This document shows positions 1 to 9,010 of a DNA stretch of 64,000 nucleotides, piece by piece. The notes beneath the pieces are model-generated. The model did no database searches, was not told where the DNA came from, and saw nothing but the letters and a program-made list of their open reading frames with translations. Each line of letters starts with the position of its first letter. Position 1 is the first letter of the stretch. Where the stretch lies: NCBI GenBank assembly GCA_022925895.1, contig JAKSYS010000061.1:86397-150396 (forward strand). The letters are read 5' to 3'. Made by a program: the position numbers and the translations under genes. The DNA comes from Fragilaria crotonensis. Its lineage: Eukaryota > Bacillariophyta > Fragilariophyceae > Fragilariales > Fragilariaceae.

Positions 1-24
1 GAACTAGATAAAATTAAGAGATAA

Positions 25-1440
25 TTAATCAATAGGACGCATAGATAATACAGGCTCGTTTGCACGATTAATACCTTTTTCAAAACCTGCAGCAGCTGCA
101 CGAGCACGGCCTGAATGCCACCAGTGACCTACTAGGAAGAAGAATCCTAAAATGAAATGTGAACAACATAACCATGAACGAGGTGATACATAGTTAACAG
201 AGTTAATTTCAGTCGCAACACCACCTACAGAATTTAATGATCCTAAAGGAGCATGTGTCATATATTCAGCAGCACGACGTTCTTGCCATGGTTGAATATC
301 ATTTTTAATTTTATTGATATCTAAACCATTTGGACCACGTAATGGCTCAACCCAAGGAGCACGTAAATCCCAGAAACGCATTGTTTCACCACCAAAAATG
401 ATTTCACCACTTGGTGAACGCATTAAGTATTTACCTAAACCTGTTGGACCTTGTGCAGATGATACATTAGCACCTAAACGTTGATCTCGAACTAAAAAAG
501 TAAATGCTTGCGATTGTGAAGCTTCTGGACCTGTTGGACCATATAATTCACTAGGATAAGCTGTATTATTATACCAAGAGTATAATGATGCAGTAAAGCC
601 CATAAGACTGATTGCTGCTAAACTGTATGATAAATAAGCTTCACCAGACCAAACAAAAGCTCGACGAGCCCATGCAAATGGCTTAGTGAAAATATGCCAT
701 AAACCACCAGTAATACATAGAACACCTACCCAGATGTGACCACCTACGATATCTTCCATATTATTTACAGATACAACCCAACCGTCACCACCAAAAGGTG
801 AACGGAATACATAACCGAAGATTACAATTGGATTTAATGTTGGTGTTGTAATAAAACGAACATCACCACCACCTGGAGCCCAAGTATCATAAACTCCACC
901 AAAATACATAGCTTTAATAACTAATAAGAATGACCCAATTCCTAGTAAACATAAATGGATACCTAAAATTGTTGTCATTTTATTTTTATCACGCCAGTCA
1001 TAACCAAAAAATGGGAATGATTCTTCTAATGTATCTGGGCCTAATAAAGAGTGATAAATACCACCAAAACCTAAAACTGCAGATGAGATTAAATGAACTA
1101 CACCTACTGCAAAATATGGTAACGTTGAAGTAATTTCACCACCAGGACCAATACCGTAACCTAAAGTAGCTAAATGGGGAATACAGATAAAACCTTGTTC
1201 ATATAATGGTTTTTCCGGTACGAAATGTGAAACTTCAAATAATACCATAGCGCCTGCCCAAAATACCATTAAACCGGCATGAGCAACATGAGCACCTAAT
1301 AATTTACCTGAAACATTGATTAAACGTGCATTTCCACTCCACCAAGCGAAACCTGTTGACTCAATGTCGCGACCTGCGATACTACTATTAAAGGGCGTTT
1401 CCACGTGGTAATACCTCCTCAGGGAATACAAAGTTTTCAT
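25..1440 (-). CDS. psbC: Photosystem II CP43 chlorophyll-binding protein
   Basis: CP43 is an inner antenna protein of photosystem II in the thylakoid membrane. It carries chlorophyll a and supplies a glutamate ligand to the manganese cluster, here in the motif GGETMRFWD. The length of 471 aa from the ATG at 1438-1440 ([11 protein letters not shown]) fits the family. A second possible start is the GTG at 1402-1404 (protein beginning VETPFN), which has a GAGGAGG site at 1414-1420 spaced 9 bases away and may be the start used in the cell. The gene overlaps the end of psbD by 53 bases with the ATG start or 17 bases with the GTG start, the usual plastid psbD/psbC arrangement. Confidence 0.98.
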   Translation of the reverse strand: MKTLYSLRRYYHVETPFNSSIAGRDIESTGFAWWSGNARLINVSGKLLGAHVAHAGLMVFWAGAMVLFEVSHFVPEKPLYEQGFICIPHLATLGYGIGPGGEITSTLPYFAVGVVHLISSAVLGFGGIYHSLLGPDTLEESFPFFGYDWRDKNKMTTILGIHLCLLGIGSFLLVIKAMYFGGVYDTWAPGGGDVRFITTPTLNPIVIFGYVFRSPFGGDGWVVSVNNMEDIVGGHIWVGVLCITGGLWHIFTKPFAWARRAFVWSGEAYLSYSLAAISLMGFTASLYSWYNNTAYPSELYGPTGPEASQSQAFTFLVRDQRLGANVSSAQGPTGLGKYLMRSPSGEIIFGGETMRFWDLRAPWVEPLRGPNGLDINKIKNDIQPWQERRAAEYMTHAPLGSLNSVGGVATEINSVNYVSPRSWLCCSHFILGFFFLVGHWWHSGRARAAAAGFEKGINRANEPVLSMRPID

Positions 1441-2443
1441 GTGGTTGATCCTGTGCGGCCATCCAAGCACGAATACCTTCGTTTAATAAAATGTTTTTTG
1501 TGTAGAATGTTTCAAATTCAGGATCTTCAGCAGCACGTAACTCTTGTGATACGAAATCATAAGCACGTAAGTTTAATGCTAAACCAACGATACCGATAGC
1601 ACTTGTCCATAAACCTGTTACAGGTACAAATAACATAAAGAAGTGTAACCAACGTTTGTTAGAAAAAGCTACACCAAAAATTTGTGACCAGAAACGGTTC
1701 GCTGTAACCATTGAATAAGTTTCTTCTGATTGAGTTGGTGTGAAAGCACGGAAAGTGTTAGCTGCATCACCATCTTCAAATAAAGTATTTTCAACAGTAG
1801 CTCCGTGAATAGCACATAATAATGCACCACCTAAAATTCCAGCAACACCCATCATATGGAACGGGTTTAATGTCCAGTTATGGAAACCTTGTAAGAATAA
1901 TAAGAAACGGAAGATTGCAGCAACACCAAAACTTGGTGCGAAGAACCAACTTGCTTGACCTAAAGGGTATAATAAGAATACAGACACAAAAACAGCAATT
2001 GGACCAGAGAATGCAATTGCGTTATATGGACGAATACCTACTAAACGTGCAATTTCAAATTGACGTAAGCAGAACCCAATTAAACCAAATGAACCATGTA
2101 AAGCAATAAATGCCCAAAGGCCACCAATTTGACACCAGCGTGTAAAATCACCTTGAGCTTCAGGACCCCATAATAATAATAATGAGTGACCCATACTGTT
2201 AGCAGGTGTCGATACTGCTGCTGTTAAAAAATTACAACCTTCAAGGTAAGAACTAGCTAAACCATGAGTATACCATGATGTTACAAAAGTTGTACCTGTT
2301 AACCAACCGCCTGTAGCTAAATACGCAGTTGGGAATAATAATAAACCTGACCAACCAACGAAAACAAATCGATCTTTCTTTAACCAATCGTCAATTAGAT
2401 CAAATAAGCCACGTTCTTGGTTTTGCCCAATAGCAATGGTCAT
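1388..2443 (-). CDS. psbD: Photosystem II reaction centre protein D2
   Basis: D2 pairs with D1 to form the photosystem II reaction centre and holds the QA quinone, half of the P680 chlorophylls and the redox-active tyrosine D. The 351-aa protein has the family's five membrane spans and the conserved blocks [16 protein letters not shown] and [11 protein letters not shown]. It starts at ATG ([12 protein letters not shown]). It is the first gene of the psbD-psbC unit and is divergent from ycf33. Confidence 0.98.
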   Translation of the reverse strand: MTIAIGQNQERGLFDLIDDWLKKDRFVFVGWSGLLLFPTAYLATGGWLTGTTFVTSWYTHGLASSYLEGCNFLTAAVSTPANSMGHSLLLLWGPEAQGDFTRWCQIGGLWAFIALHGSFGLIGFCLRQFEIARLVGIRPYNAIAFSGPIAVFVSVFLLYPLGQASWFFAPSFGVAAIFRFLLFLQGFHNWTLNPFHMMGVAGILGGALLCAIHGATVENTLFEDGDAANTFRAFTPTQSEETYSMVTANRFWSQIFGVAFSNKRWLHFFMLFVPVTGLWTSAIGIVGLALNLRAYDFVSQELRAAEDPEFETFYTKNILLNEGIRAWMAAQDQPHENFVFPEEVLPRGNAL

Positions 2444-2620
2444 ATTATAAAAATCCTTTAATTAATTTAAAATTAGTGGATAAACATAGTAATTGAGTAT
2501 TTTATCCAAATCTTTACAACTAGTAATTATCATTATATAGCATTTAATAATAAATTTTTTAAAATATTTTATTCTTTTTAATTTATATAGAATAGCAGAT
2601 TAGTAATAATAAAATATTTT

Positions 2621-2815
2621 ATGAATAGTTTTTGGACAAATATTCTTCGATATCCAAGATTTTTTATTAGTAGTTTAGTAGGTTTAATTTTAGTTATTCT
2701 TACACCTTTTAGGAATTTATTTAAAATACCAAAATTGCGTATATTTTTAATTATTTTGATTATTTTAATTTTTATAGGATTATATTTTATACTTATAAAT
2801 ATGACAGCATTATAA
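2621..2815 (+). CDS. ycf33: Ycf33 (DUF751) small membrane protein
   Basis: This 64-aa protein begins MNSFWTNILRYPRFF, the typical Ycf33 N-terminus, followed by two hydrophobic segments (about residues 15-30 and 40-60) separated by a basic loop. The family is conserved in cyanobacteria and red-lineage plastids and its role is poorly defined; a link to photosystem I cyclic electron flow has been proposed in cyanobacteria. It lies between psbD (divergent) and trnY (convergent). Confidence 0.85.
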   Translation: MNSFWTNILRYPRFFISSLVGLILVILTPFRNLFKIPKLRIFLIILIILIFIGLYFILINMTAL

Positions 2816-2826
2816 TTAAATATTCT

Positions 2827-2908
2827 TGGGCCGGGTTGGATTCGAACCAACGTAACATGACGTAGCGGATTTACAATCCGCCCCCTTTAACCACTCGGGC
2901 ACCGACCC
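2827..2908 (-). tRNA. trnY: tRNA-Tyr(GUA)
   Basis: A class II tRNA with a long variable arm. The acceptor stem GGGTCGG/CCGGCCC (one G-T pair), the anticodon loop TTGTAAA giving GUA, and the T-arm around GGTTCGAATCC are all readable on the minus strand. Confidence 0.95.
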
Positions 2909-2994
2909 TCCCAAAAATTCTATCATAATAAAATTAAAAAGACAATCTTTAAAATTATTATAAAGCTATAGAATTTTTTAATTTTATTGATATA

Positions 2995-3023
2995 TTGACG
3001 TTTTAAAGTTTTTGGGTTACAAT
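2995..3023 (+). promoter_or_regulatory. Sigma70-type promoter for trnV-trnR
   Basis: TTGACG at 2995-3000 and TACAAT at 3018-3023 are separated by 17 bases and lie about 40 bases upstream of trnV. This fits the bacterial-type plastid RNA polymerase. Motif match only. Confidence 0.55.
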
Positions 3024-3062
3024 TAGTTAGTAAGTAGATATTATATGTATTTACTAATTATT

Positions 3063-3134
3063 GGGCAATTAACTCAGCGGTAGAGTGTCTGCCTTACAAG
3101 CAGAAGGCCACAGGTTCAAATCCTGTATTGCCCA
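3063..3134 (+). tRNA. trnV: tRNA-Val(UAC)
   Basis: Acceptor GGGCAAT/ATTGCCC, anticodon stem TCTGC/GCAGA with loop CTTACAA (anticodon UAC), and a normal T-arm. Six bases precede trnR(UCU), so the two are probably co-transcribed. Confidence 0.95.
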
Positions 3135-3140
3135 TAGCTA

Positions 3141-3213
3141 GGGCCTATCGTCTAACGGATTAGGACAGAAACCTTCTAAGTTTCCAATGTAGGTTCGATT
3201 CCTACTGGGCCTA
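3141..3213 (+). tRNA. trnR: tRNA-Arg(UCU)
   Basis: Anticodon stem GAAAC/GTTTC with loop CTTCTAA gives anticodon UCU. The acceptor GGGCCTA/TGGGCCT closes with two G-U pairs. It lies directly downstream of trnV. Confidence 0.93.
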
Positions 3214-3339
3214 TTTCAATATTTATGTCTTTTAATAGTCTTTAAAATTTTATATGTAGTAAGCTATTTTTTGAAGGCTATCTATTATTAAAAGTTATAA
3301 TTTTAATAGATAAAATTAACTAACAGTTTTAATTACAAA

Positions 3340-3411
3340 TGGGTTGCCTGGGATTCGAACCCAGAACTATTCGGTTAAAAGCCGAGTACTCTACCATTGA
3401 GTTAGCAACCC
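3340..3411 (-). tRNA. trnK: tRNA-Lys(UUU)
   Basis: Minus-strand cloverleaf with acceptor GGGTTGC/GCAACCC and anticodon loop CTTTTAA (UUU). It has no intron, unlike land-plant trnK. Confidence 0.95.
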
Positions 3412-3618
3412 TACACTTATTATAACACAAAGTTATATGATTATCATATTATTTGATTTAACTTTTAATAAAAATATTAGCTTTTACTGTAAATATTTTT
3501 TAATAAAAATAATATTTTTTCTTTGTTCTTTTTAAAGTAAAATTAAAAGTAACATTACGGGTTATTTTATTCTTTAAAATTTCATTAACATTTAAATTAA
3601 ATAAACAAGGATCTTAAA

Positions 3619-3723
3619 ATGATTAATTGGCAAGTTTTAGGTCAGCTAATTTCTACAGGTGTTATTATGTTATCAGGTCCAGCTATCATTGTTTTACTAG
3701 CTTTAAAAAAAGGCAATCTTTAA
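3619..3723 (+). CDS. psb30: Photosystem II protein Psb30 (Ycf12)
   Basis: A 34-aa single-span protein beginning [12 protein letters not shown], with a hydrophobic core ([15 protein letters not shown]) and a short basic tail. Psb30 is a peripheral low-mass photosystem II subunit near cytochrome b559. It is followed 41 bases later by psbZ, and the two are probably co-transcribed. Confidence 0.92.
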   Translation: MINWQVLGQLISTGVIMLSGPAIIVLLALKKGNL

Positions 3724-3764
3724 TTCTTTTCTTAACATCAATATAAAAATTTAAAAAAAAACTT

Positions 3765-3953
3765 ATGTTAATTACTGCTTTAGTAGCTGTGTTTGTTTTA
3801 ATTTCATTAGGTTTAGTTGTTACTGTTCCAGTAGCATTAGCTACGCCAGGTGAATGGGATGCAGCAAAACCGACTTTTAACCGTGCTTTTCAACTTTGGA
3901 TTGGTCTTGTTCTTGTAATTGCAATTGCTGATGGTATTGCTACATCAATTTAG
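3765..3953 (+). CDS. psbZ: Photosystem II protein Z
   Basis: The 62-aa PsbZ (Ycf9) has two membrane spans around the conserved loop [12 protein letters not shown]. It sits at the periphery of photosystem II and helps stabilise antenna association. Length and sequence are typical. The stop codon lies inside a perfect hairpin that probably ends the psb30-psbZ transcript. Confidence 0.96.
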   Translation: MLITALVAVFVLISLGLVVTVPVALATPGEWDAAKPTFNRAFQLWIGLVLVIAIADGIATSI

Positions 3954-3981
3954 AAATTATAGTTTAACTATAATTTCTAAA
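3949..3981 (+). terminator. Hairpin at the end of psbZ
   Basis: Perfect 15-bp inverted repeat (3949-3963 and 3967-3981) with a 3-base loop. It includes the psbZ stop codon and is followed by a promoter-like TTGACA for trnG. Confidence 0.6.
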
Positions 3982-3984
3982 CCC

Positions 3985-4011
3985 TTGACAATTCTAATAT
4001 TCTAATATAAT
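3985..4011 (+). promoter_or_regulatory. Sigma70-type promoter for trnG-trnE
   Basis: TTGACA at 3985-3990 and TATAAT at 4006-4011, with a rather short 15-base spacer, about 50 bases upstream of trnG(GCC). Confidence 0.45.
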
Positions 4012-4059
4012 GTTACTCCAGAATAACATAGACACTAAATTATATTTAGTTATATGCTA

Positions 4060-4131
4060 GCGGGCATAGCTCAGTGGTAGAGCGCAACCTTGCCAAGGTT
4101 GATGTCGCGCGTTCGAATCGCGTTGCCCGCT
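4060..4131 (+). tRNA. trnG: tRNA-Gly(GCC)
   Basis: Acceptor GCGGGCA/TGCCCGC, anticodon stem CAACC/GGTTG with a loop centred on GCC. It lies next to trnE. Confidence 0.95.
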
Positions 4132-4140
4132 TCATTTTAA

Positions 4141-4213
4141 GCCCCCATCGTCTAGAGGCCTAGGACAGCTCCCTTTCACGGAGCAGACAGGGATTCGAAT
4201 TCCCTTGGGGGTA
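4141..4213 (+). tRNA. trnE: tRNA-Glu(UUC)
   Basis: Acceptor GCCCCCA/TGGGGGT and anticodon loop CTTTCAC (UUC). In plastids this tRNA also supplies glutamate for tetrapyrrole synthesis. Confidence 0.95.
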
Positions 4214-4533
4214 TTTCAGTATGAGATACTTAAAAAATTATAATTTTTGATATTATTTAAATTGCCTTCGGCAGGTTTACAGAGATTAGATAATATGCTA
4301 TTATTTTTCTAGTAGCAAATTGACAGATCGATACATATTTACTTTAAACTTTACCAATTTATTAGAAAACTTTTTATAAGCTATTCTTTAAATCCTTTGT
4401 TTTTAGTTTTTAACTGACTGAAATAACAAAGTTATGCCAAAAATAGCATTAACAAAAAGTTTTAATATTTTATACTACTAAGTATAGTATTGATCTTTTA
4501 TTTTATTAACCTAATGCTCAAAGAGAGTGCAAA
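4214..4533. other. 320-base spacer with no recognised gene
   Basis: AT-rich spacer between trnE and ycf90. I see only a very short stem (TGCC-TTC-GGCA, near 4263) and, at its end, a GAGAG ribosome-site-like stretch before the ycf90 ATG. No coding frame or RNA fold is supported. Confidence 0.5.
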
Positions 4534-5844
4534 ATGTACTATTTGTTTTATACAATACTCTTCTTAATTGAAATTACACAAGAAACTGTATTAAATTGGT
4601 TTAACATTGAAGCACCACTTAATCAGAAAATTAATGAATATCGGGAACTCTATGGGTTAATTCCAAGCGATGATTCCATTTATATCGAACAATTAAAGCA
4701 GAATTATGAATCTGCCCCTGCTTTTTCTTTAGATACTTTAAGATTAATTATCGAAGGATATTGGGAAAAGATTCGTGATACAGGATTGGGGTTATCTGAA
4801 ATTGATGATCTAATTGTCTTAATAGTTGTAATTAGACTTATAGTTTTAACAATTAGATATAATATATTTACAGGGTTTATAATTACAGGAATTAGCGTGC
4901 TTGCAGGTTATTTATGGTATTCAACGTTTATTTCAACATTATTCGTTTATGAAAATGCATTATATAAAAATGCATTAACATTCAGATTAGGTGTTGATGC
5001 TAATCAAATTAGGCGAATGCTTCAAGCAAAAGTTATGAGTTCTTCATATCAGATACGTTTGACAAATCCTGTGGGCATTGCTATTTATGCTCTTGGGACT
5101 GGATCTGTTTATGAAGGGCATAGAATTGATCCTATTTCAATGTTTATGTCGAGTATTCCCGAAGGTTTTCCAAAAAAGGATTGGATTGAAGGAACCTACT
5201 ACTTATTTTATAGAAAAATTATCCCTGTGACAATGCGGGCAATTTTGGATTTTATTGATGCTTTTACTTCTTATGCTGTTTATACAATAATTACACGAGT
5301 AAATAAACGATATTGTCCGTATCTGATTCGTTGGCATTGGACTTTATTAATTATTTTAAAATTTTTTGAACCATTTATTACTTATTTAATTTATCGTATA
5401 AATGATTATTCTTATAATATTGTTTATCCGCAAATTTTAAAAGCAAAAGAATATGGTATTACTTTATCACAATCAACTTTTGAAATGCAATTATTGAATT
5501 ATATATGTTTTACAATAATTATAATTCATTTGTCATTTCTTTTATTTGCTATGTTACATGCTTTATGTGGGCAATATTTTTATATACCTTTCTTTACTGA
5601 AAATGTAGAACTTCATATAGGTGAGCGTAATAAATTAGATAAATATAGTGGTGGTTATACAGCATGGCAGGATGAAAAAACATTATCAAATGGTCAATTT
5701 AAACTAAAACTTTGGTACGGATGGTTTGGTAGGGGGACCAATAATGAAGGCGATATTATACCTACAGTAATACGTTATATTAAAAAATTAATAACAATGC
5801 CATTTGTTAGTATTTGGAAATTATTTAAAAATTTTACTAAATAA
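4534..5844 (+). CDS. ycf90: Ycf90-like conserved diatom plastid membrane protein
   Basis: A 436-aa protein of unknown function. Hydrophobic segments lie near residues 1-14, 91-107, 112-135, 268-288 and 318-345, so it is probably an inner-envelope or thylakoid membrane protein. A conserved-looking C-terminal stretch contains GGYTAWQDEK and WYGWFGRGT. I assign it to the diatom plastid family Ycf90 from overall character and position; the assignment is by recognition, not alignment. The reading frame is intact and codon use matches its neighbours. It ends convergently with psbJ in a 31-bp palindrome that contains its stop codon. Confidence 0.72.
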   Translation: MYYLFYTILFLIEITQETVLNWFNIEAPLNQKINEYRELYGLIPSDDSIYIEQLKQNYESAPAFSLDTLRLIIEGYWEKIRDTGLGLSEIDDLIVLIVVIRLIVLTIRYNIFTGFIITGISVLAGYLWYSTFISTLFVYENALYKNALTFRLGVDANQIRRMLQAKVMSSSYQIRLTNPVGIAIYALGTGSVYEGHRIDPISMFMSSIPEGFPKKDWIEGTYYLFYRKIIPVTMRAILDFIDAFTSYAVYTIITRVNKRYCPYLIRWHWTLLIILKFFEPFITYLIYRINDYSYNIVYPQILKAKEYGITLSQSTFEMQLLNYICFTIIIIHLSFLLFAMLHALCGQYFYIPFFTENVELHIGERNKLDKYSGGYTAWQDEKTLSNGQFKLKLWYGWFGRGTNNEGDIIPTVIRYIKKLITMPFVSIWKLFKNFTK

Positions 5845-5902
5845 TATAAATAAATTCTTAATAGTATTCTTAAGAATACTATTAAGAATTTATTTATATT
5901 AT
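5841..5902. terminator. 31-bp perfect palindrome between ycf90 and psbJ
   Basis: Arms 5841-5871 and 5872-5902 are perfect inverted repeats with no spacer. The element holds the stop codons of both convergent genes (ycf90 ends at 5844, psbJ at 5899), so it can act as a two-way terminator or RNA 3'-end protector. Confidence 0.7.
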
Positions 5903-6018
5903 AATGATGAACCTAAGCCTGAATATGCACCATAGAAGAATAAGCTAAGCATTGTAATTACTGCTAAACCACCTACTAAACCTACAAGCCATAAAGGAAT
6001 TCGACCAGAATTTGCCAT
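5899..6018 (-). CDS. psbJ: Photosystem II protein J
   Basis: 39 aa, [17 protein letters not shown] then a single membrane span ending in GLGSSL. PsbJ is a small photosystem II subunit near cytochrome b559 and affects electron flow from QA. It is the last gene of psbE-psbF-psbL-psbJ and too short for ordinary ORF calling. Confidence 0.95.
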   Translation of the reverse strand: MANSGRIPLWLVGLVGGLAVITMLSLFFYGAYSGLGSSL

Positions 6019-6044
6019 AAAAAAACTCCTGTAATATTTAAATA

Positions 6045-6161
6045 TTAGTTGAAGAAATAACTTGAGAATAATACCGCTAAAACGAAAATTAATAGAAGTC
6101 CCCAGAAAAGAGAAGTTCGGTTTAATTCTACTGCTTGTTTATTTGGATTTGGACCTGTCAT
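6045..6161 (-). CDS. psbL: Photosystem II protein L
   Basis: 38 aa beginning [21 protein letters not shown], with a single membrane span and the C-terminus SSYFFN. It is needed for the photosystem II dimer and QA function. Third gene of the psbEFLJ operon. Confidence 0.96.
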   Translation of the reverse strand: MTGPNPNKQAVELNRTSLFWGLLLIFVLAVLFSSYFFN

Positions 6162-6190
6162 ATAATTTACCTCGTATATATTTGTTTAGT

Positions 6191-6322
6191 TTATCGTTGA
6201 ATGAACTGCATAGCAGTAATTCCGCCTAAAAAGAAAACTGTCGGTACTGCTAACCCGTGAATTGCTAACCAACGGAAAGTAAAAATTGGATACGCTACAG
6301 GCTGATTAATATTTTTTGCCAT
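6191..6322 (-). CDS. psbF: Cytochrome b559 beta subunit
   Basis: 43 aa with one membrane span. His22 in [11 protein letters not shown] is the haem ligand paired with the alpha subunit. It starts 14 bases downstream of the psbE stop. Confidence 0.97.
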   Translation of the reverse strand: MAKNINQPVAYPIFTFRWLAIHGLAVPTVFFLGGITAMQFIQR

Positions 6323-6336
6323 TTTATCTCCTTAAA

Positions 6337-6591
6337 TTATAAACCTTTAGTTAAATCTTCTAATTCTTGTTTTGCACTGAAACGATCGTTTACTAATGGT
6401 ACTTGTTGACGATCTTGAGTAAAATACTCATTAGGACGTGGTGTTCCAAATACATCGTATGCTAAACCAGTACTAACAAATAACCATCCTGATACAAAAA
6501 GAGATGGAATTGTAATACTATGAATAATCCAGTAACGTACACTAGTAATAATATCCGAGAATGGACGTTCGCCCGTAGATCCACCAGACAT
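6337..6591 (-). CDS. psbE: Cytochrome b559 alpha subunit
   Basis: 84 aa from [11 protein letters not shown]. His24 in [12 protein letters not shown] is the haem ligand, followed by the membrane span and a lumenal tail. An upstream in-frame start would add 14 unrelated residues; I chose 6591 because [10 protein letters not shown] is the conserved N-terminus. It heads the psbE-psbF-psbL-psbJ operon. Confidence 0.97.
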   Translation of the reverse strand: MSGGSTGERPFSDIITSVRYWIIHSITIPSLFVSGWLFVSTGLAYDVFGTPRPNEYFTQDRQQVPLVNDRFSAKQELEDLTKGL

Positions 6592-6641
6592 AGTTATATT
6601 TACTCCTATAAAAAATGATTGTTGCTCATTCAAAACTATAA

Positions 6642-6712
6642 AGCGGGCAGGGGGAATCGAACCCCCATCATTAGCTTGGAAGGCTAAGGTTTTACCACTA
6701 AACTATGCCCGC
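6642..6712 (-). tRNA. trnG: tRNA-Gly(UCC)
   Basis: Minus-strand cloverleaf with acceptor GCGGGCA/TGCCCGC, anticodon stem TTAGC/GCTAA and loop CTTCCAA (UCC). No intron. Confidence 0.95.
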
Positions 6713-6757
6713 ATACTCTAATTATAGAGTGATACGGGTATGAAAAGCAATAAAATC

Positions 6758-7303
6758 TTATAAATTTTCTAATTTCAAATCCAAAAATTTTGCTAAATCA
6801 GCCGCTTCTTCCTCCAAATCTGAAATTGAAATAGGTTGTTGAACAGGGGTTAGTGGAATACTCCGTTCATCCTTTAAACATAAATAAATACTTCGTGTAG
6901 GATTCAATCCTTCTGTAATTTTGATACCAATAGCTCGAATATTTGCTATTGGGTACGTTAAAAGTACTTGACGATTTTTACCAGGAAAACCTTTCCTAAC
7001 TATTTTTACTAAGTTTTCTAATTTGTTATATTCGTTATATCCACTGCCTATATCAAGAATTATTGTAAAACAAATGTAAATACTAAGACCTAAACTAAGA
7101 GTCCCATAAAACATCATTACTAATCCTTGAGGAATAAAAACTAATTCACTTGAATTTGAGAATGGTAGAAAATTTTTATTAAAATAACTTGAAATTCCTG
7201 CTAATAAAAATCCTAAACCACCAAGTAAAAGAAAGATTGTCCAAAAATAATTACTAAACCGTCTAGAGCCAATAATTATATCTTGACGAATTTCTTGTTC
7301 CAT
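6758..7303 (-). CDS. ycf4: Photosystem I assembly protein Ycf4
   Basis: 181 aa. Two N-terminal membrane spans (about residues 18-38 and 58-82) are followed by a soluble domain with the conserved FPGKNRQVLL and IPLTPVQQP motifs. Ycf4 is a thylakoid scaffold for photosystem I assembly. Its length is typical. It lies 16 bases upstream of petL on the same strand's reading order (petL first). Confidence 0.95.
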   Translation of the reverse strand: MEQEIRQDIIIGSRRFSNYFWTIFLLLGGLGFLLAGISSYFNKNFLPFSNSSELVFIPQGLVMMFYGTLSLGLSIYICFTIILDIGSGYNEYNKLENLVKIVRKGFPGKNRQVLLTYPIANIRAIGIKITEGLNPTRSIYLCLKDERSIPLTPVQQPISISDLEEEAADLAKFLDLKLENL

Positions 7304-7319
7304 TGTTATAAGTTTTAAA

Positions 7320-7415
7320 TTAAATCAGTTTAATTGATTTGAAGCCTAAAAATAAACCTGATGTAATTGCAAAACAAAATCCAATTAATAAAAAGTAATC
7401 GATAGCAACTGTCAT
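7320..7415 (-). CDS. petL: Cytochrome b6f subunit VI (PetL)
   Basis: 31 aa, MTVAIDYFLLIGFC... ending GFKSIKLI, with one membrane span and the family's terminal KLI. It is a small stabilising subunit of cytochrome b6f. It lies just upstream of ycf4 and is divergent from psaL. Confidence 0.85.
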   Translation of the reverse strand: MTVAIDYFLLIGFCFAITSGLFLGFKSIKLI

Positions 7416-7595
7416 AAAATCTTTATTATTTTCTTAATTTGAAGTTTATAAATTTTTTTTACTATATTAATATATATTATATAGTAATAAAGTAAAAATT
7501 TTTGGCTGATAAAATTTTTCGTAGATTTTATTAATCAAAAATCCAAACATTCAAAAACTTTTATTATTAACTTCATTAAAATTTAAAATAAATTT

Positions 7596-8045
7596 ATGGC
7601 TAATTTTATTAAACCATATAATGATGATCCTTTTGTGGGTCATTTAGCAACGCCAATTACATCTTCAGCTGTAACTCGCGCAATTTTACAAAATTTACCT
7701 GCATACCGTTTTGGTTTAACTCCTTTATTACGAGGTTTAGAAATTGGTTTAGCTCACGGATATTTTTTAATAGGTCCTTTCGTTAATTTAGGTCCATTAC
7801 GTAATTCAGAAATTGGTTTATTAGCAGGTTTTCTTTCAACTATTGGTTTAATTTTAATACTAACTTTAGGTTTAACTATTTACGGTGTTGCTACTTTTGA
7901 AGATTCAGCTTCTGAATCTGCTACAGATTTACAGACTAAAAATGCCTGGAATCAATTTAAAGGTGGATTCTTTGTTGGTGCTTGTGGTAGCGCAGGATTT
8001 GCTTTTATTTGTTTATCAAGTATTCCAACCTTTACAATAAGTTAA
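7596..8045 (+). CDS. psaL: Photosystem I subunit XI (PsaL)
   Basis: 149 aa with [18 protein letters not shown] at the N-terminus, the chlorophyll-binding [20 protein letters not shown] region and three hydrophobic spans. It mediates photosystem I trimer contacts in cyanobacteria. Start chosen at the only ATG giving the standard N-terminus. First of a plus-strand run psaL-cbbX-ycf39-ycf41-psbI-psaF-psaJ. Confidence 0.95.
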   Translation: MANFIKPYNDDPFVGHLATPITSSAVTRAILQNLPAYRFGLTPLLRGLEIGLAHGYFLIGPFVNLGPLRNSEIGLLAGFLSTIGLILILTLGLTIYGVATFEDSASESATDLQTKNAWNQFKGGFFVGACGSAGFAFICLSSIPTFTIS

Positions 8046-8128
8046 ATATGTAATAACATATTAAATCGGTTACAAACTAACTGATTTAATATATAAAATA
8101 ATCATTGATCTCTTTATAAAACATCTTT

Positions 8129-8998
8129 ATGAATACAACTCAAGTAAATCTACAAGAAGAGTATGCAAAAACAGAAATTGCGAAAATCTTAAATGTATTA
8201 AATCAAGAATTAGTCGGATTAGCACCAGTAAAATCTCGTATTCGCGAAATTGCTGCATTATTATTAATTGATAAATTGCGACAAAGTGTAGGCATTACAG
8301 CAGCTAATCCAGGCTTACATATGTCATTTACAGGCAGTCCTGGTACAGGTAAAACAACTGTTGGTTTAAAAATGGCAGATATCCTATTTCAATTAGGATA
8401 TAGTAAAAAAGGTCATTTATTAACCGTTACTCGTGATGATTTAGTAGGTCAATATATTGGTCATACGGCTCCTAAAACAAAAGAAGTTTTAAAGAAAGCA
8501 ATGGGTGGCGTTTTATTTATTGATGAAGCTTATTATTTATATAAGCCAGATAATGAGCGTGACTACGGTTCAGAAGCTATTGAAATTTTATTACAAGTTA
8601 TGGAAAATCAACGAGATGACTTAGTTGTTATCTTAGCTGGTTATAAAGAACCTATGGATAAATTTTATGAATCAAACCCAGGTTTGTCATCTCGTATTGC
8701 AAATCATATCGATTTCCCAGATTATAGCGTTGATGAGTTATTACAAATTTCAAAATTAATGTTACAAGATCAACAGTATCAATTAACTCCAGATGCTGAA
8801 ATTGCTTTTAGTCAATATATCGCAAAACGAAAAGAACAGCCGTTATTTGCAAATGCGCGAAGCGTAAAAAATGCTTTAGATCGAGCTCGTATGCGTCAAG
8901 CTAATAGAATTTTTGATAGTCGTGGTCAAATTTTAACGAAAAAAGAATTAGTTAATTTAGAAGCACAAGATATTTTACAAAGTACTGTTTTCAATTAA
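8129..8998 (+). CDS. cbbX: CbbX, red-type Rubisco activase (AAA+)
   Basis: 289-aa AAA+ ATPase that removes inhibitory sugar phosphates from red-type Rubisco in the stroma. Walker A is GSPGTGKTT (residues 69-77) and Walker B is LFIDEAY (129-135). The pore-loop-like VGQYIGHT and the C-terminal sensor region with [17 protein letters not shown] are present. The length is typical. A nuclear partner copy is common in this lineage but is not visible here. ycf39 follows 12 bases later. Confidence 0.96.
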   Translation: MNTTQVNLQEEYAKTEIAKILNVLNQELVGLAPVKSRIREIAALLLIDKLRQSVGITAANPGLHMSFTGSPGTGKTTVGLKMADILFQLGYSKKGHLLTVTRDDLVGQYIGHTAPKTKEVLKKAMGGVLFIDEAYYLYKPDNERDYGSEAIEILLQVMENQRDDLVVILAGYKEPMDKFYESNPGLSSRIANHIDFPDYSVDELLQISKLMLQDQQYQLTPDAEIAFSQYIAKRKEQPLFANARSVKNALDRARMRQANRIFDSRGQILTKKELVNLEAQDILQSTVFN

Positions 8999-9010
8999 AA
9001 AATATAAAAT

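Noticed and set aside
1405-1599. Plus-strand open frames antisense to psbC, psbD, psaA, psaB, clpC, tufA, rpl2 and others
   Set aside because: They mirror highly conserved genes, lack ribosome sites and read as shadow frames.
2578-2850. Minus-strand frame overlapping ycf33 and trnY
   Set aside because: It runs antisense to two better supported genes.
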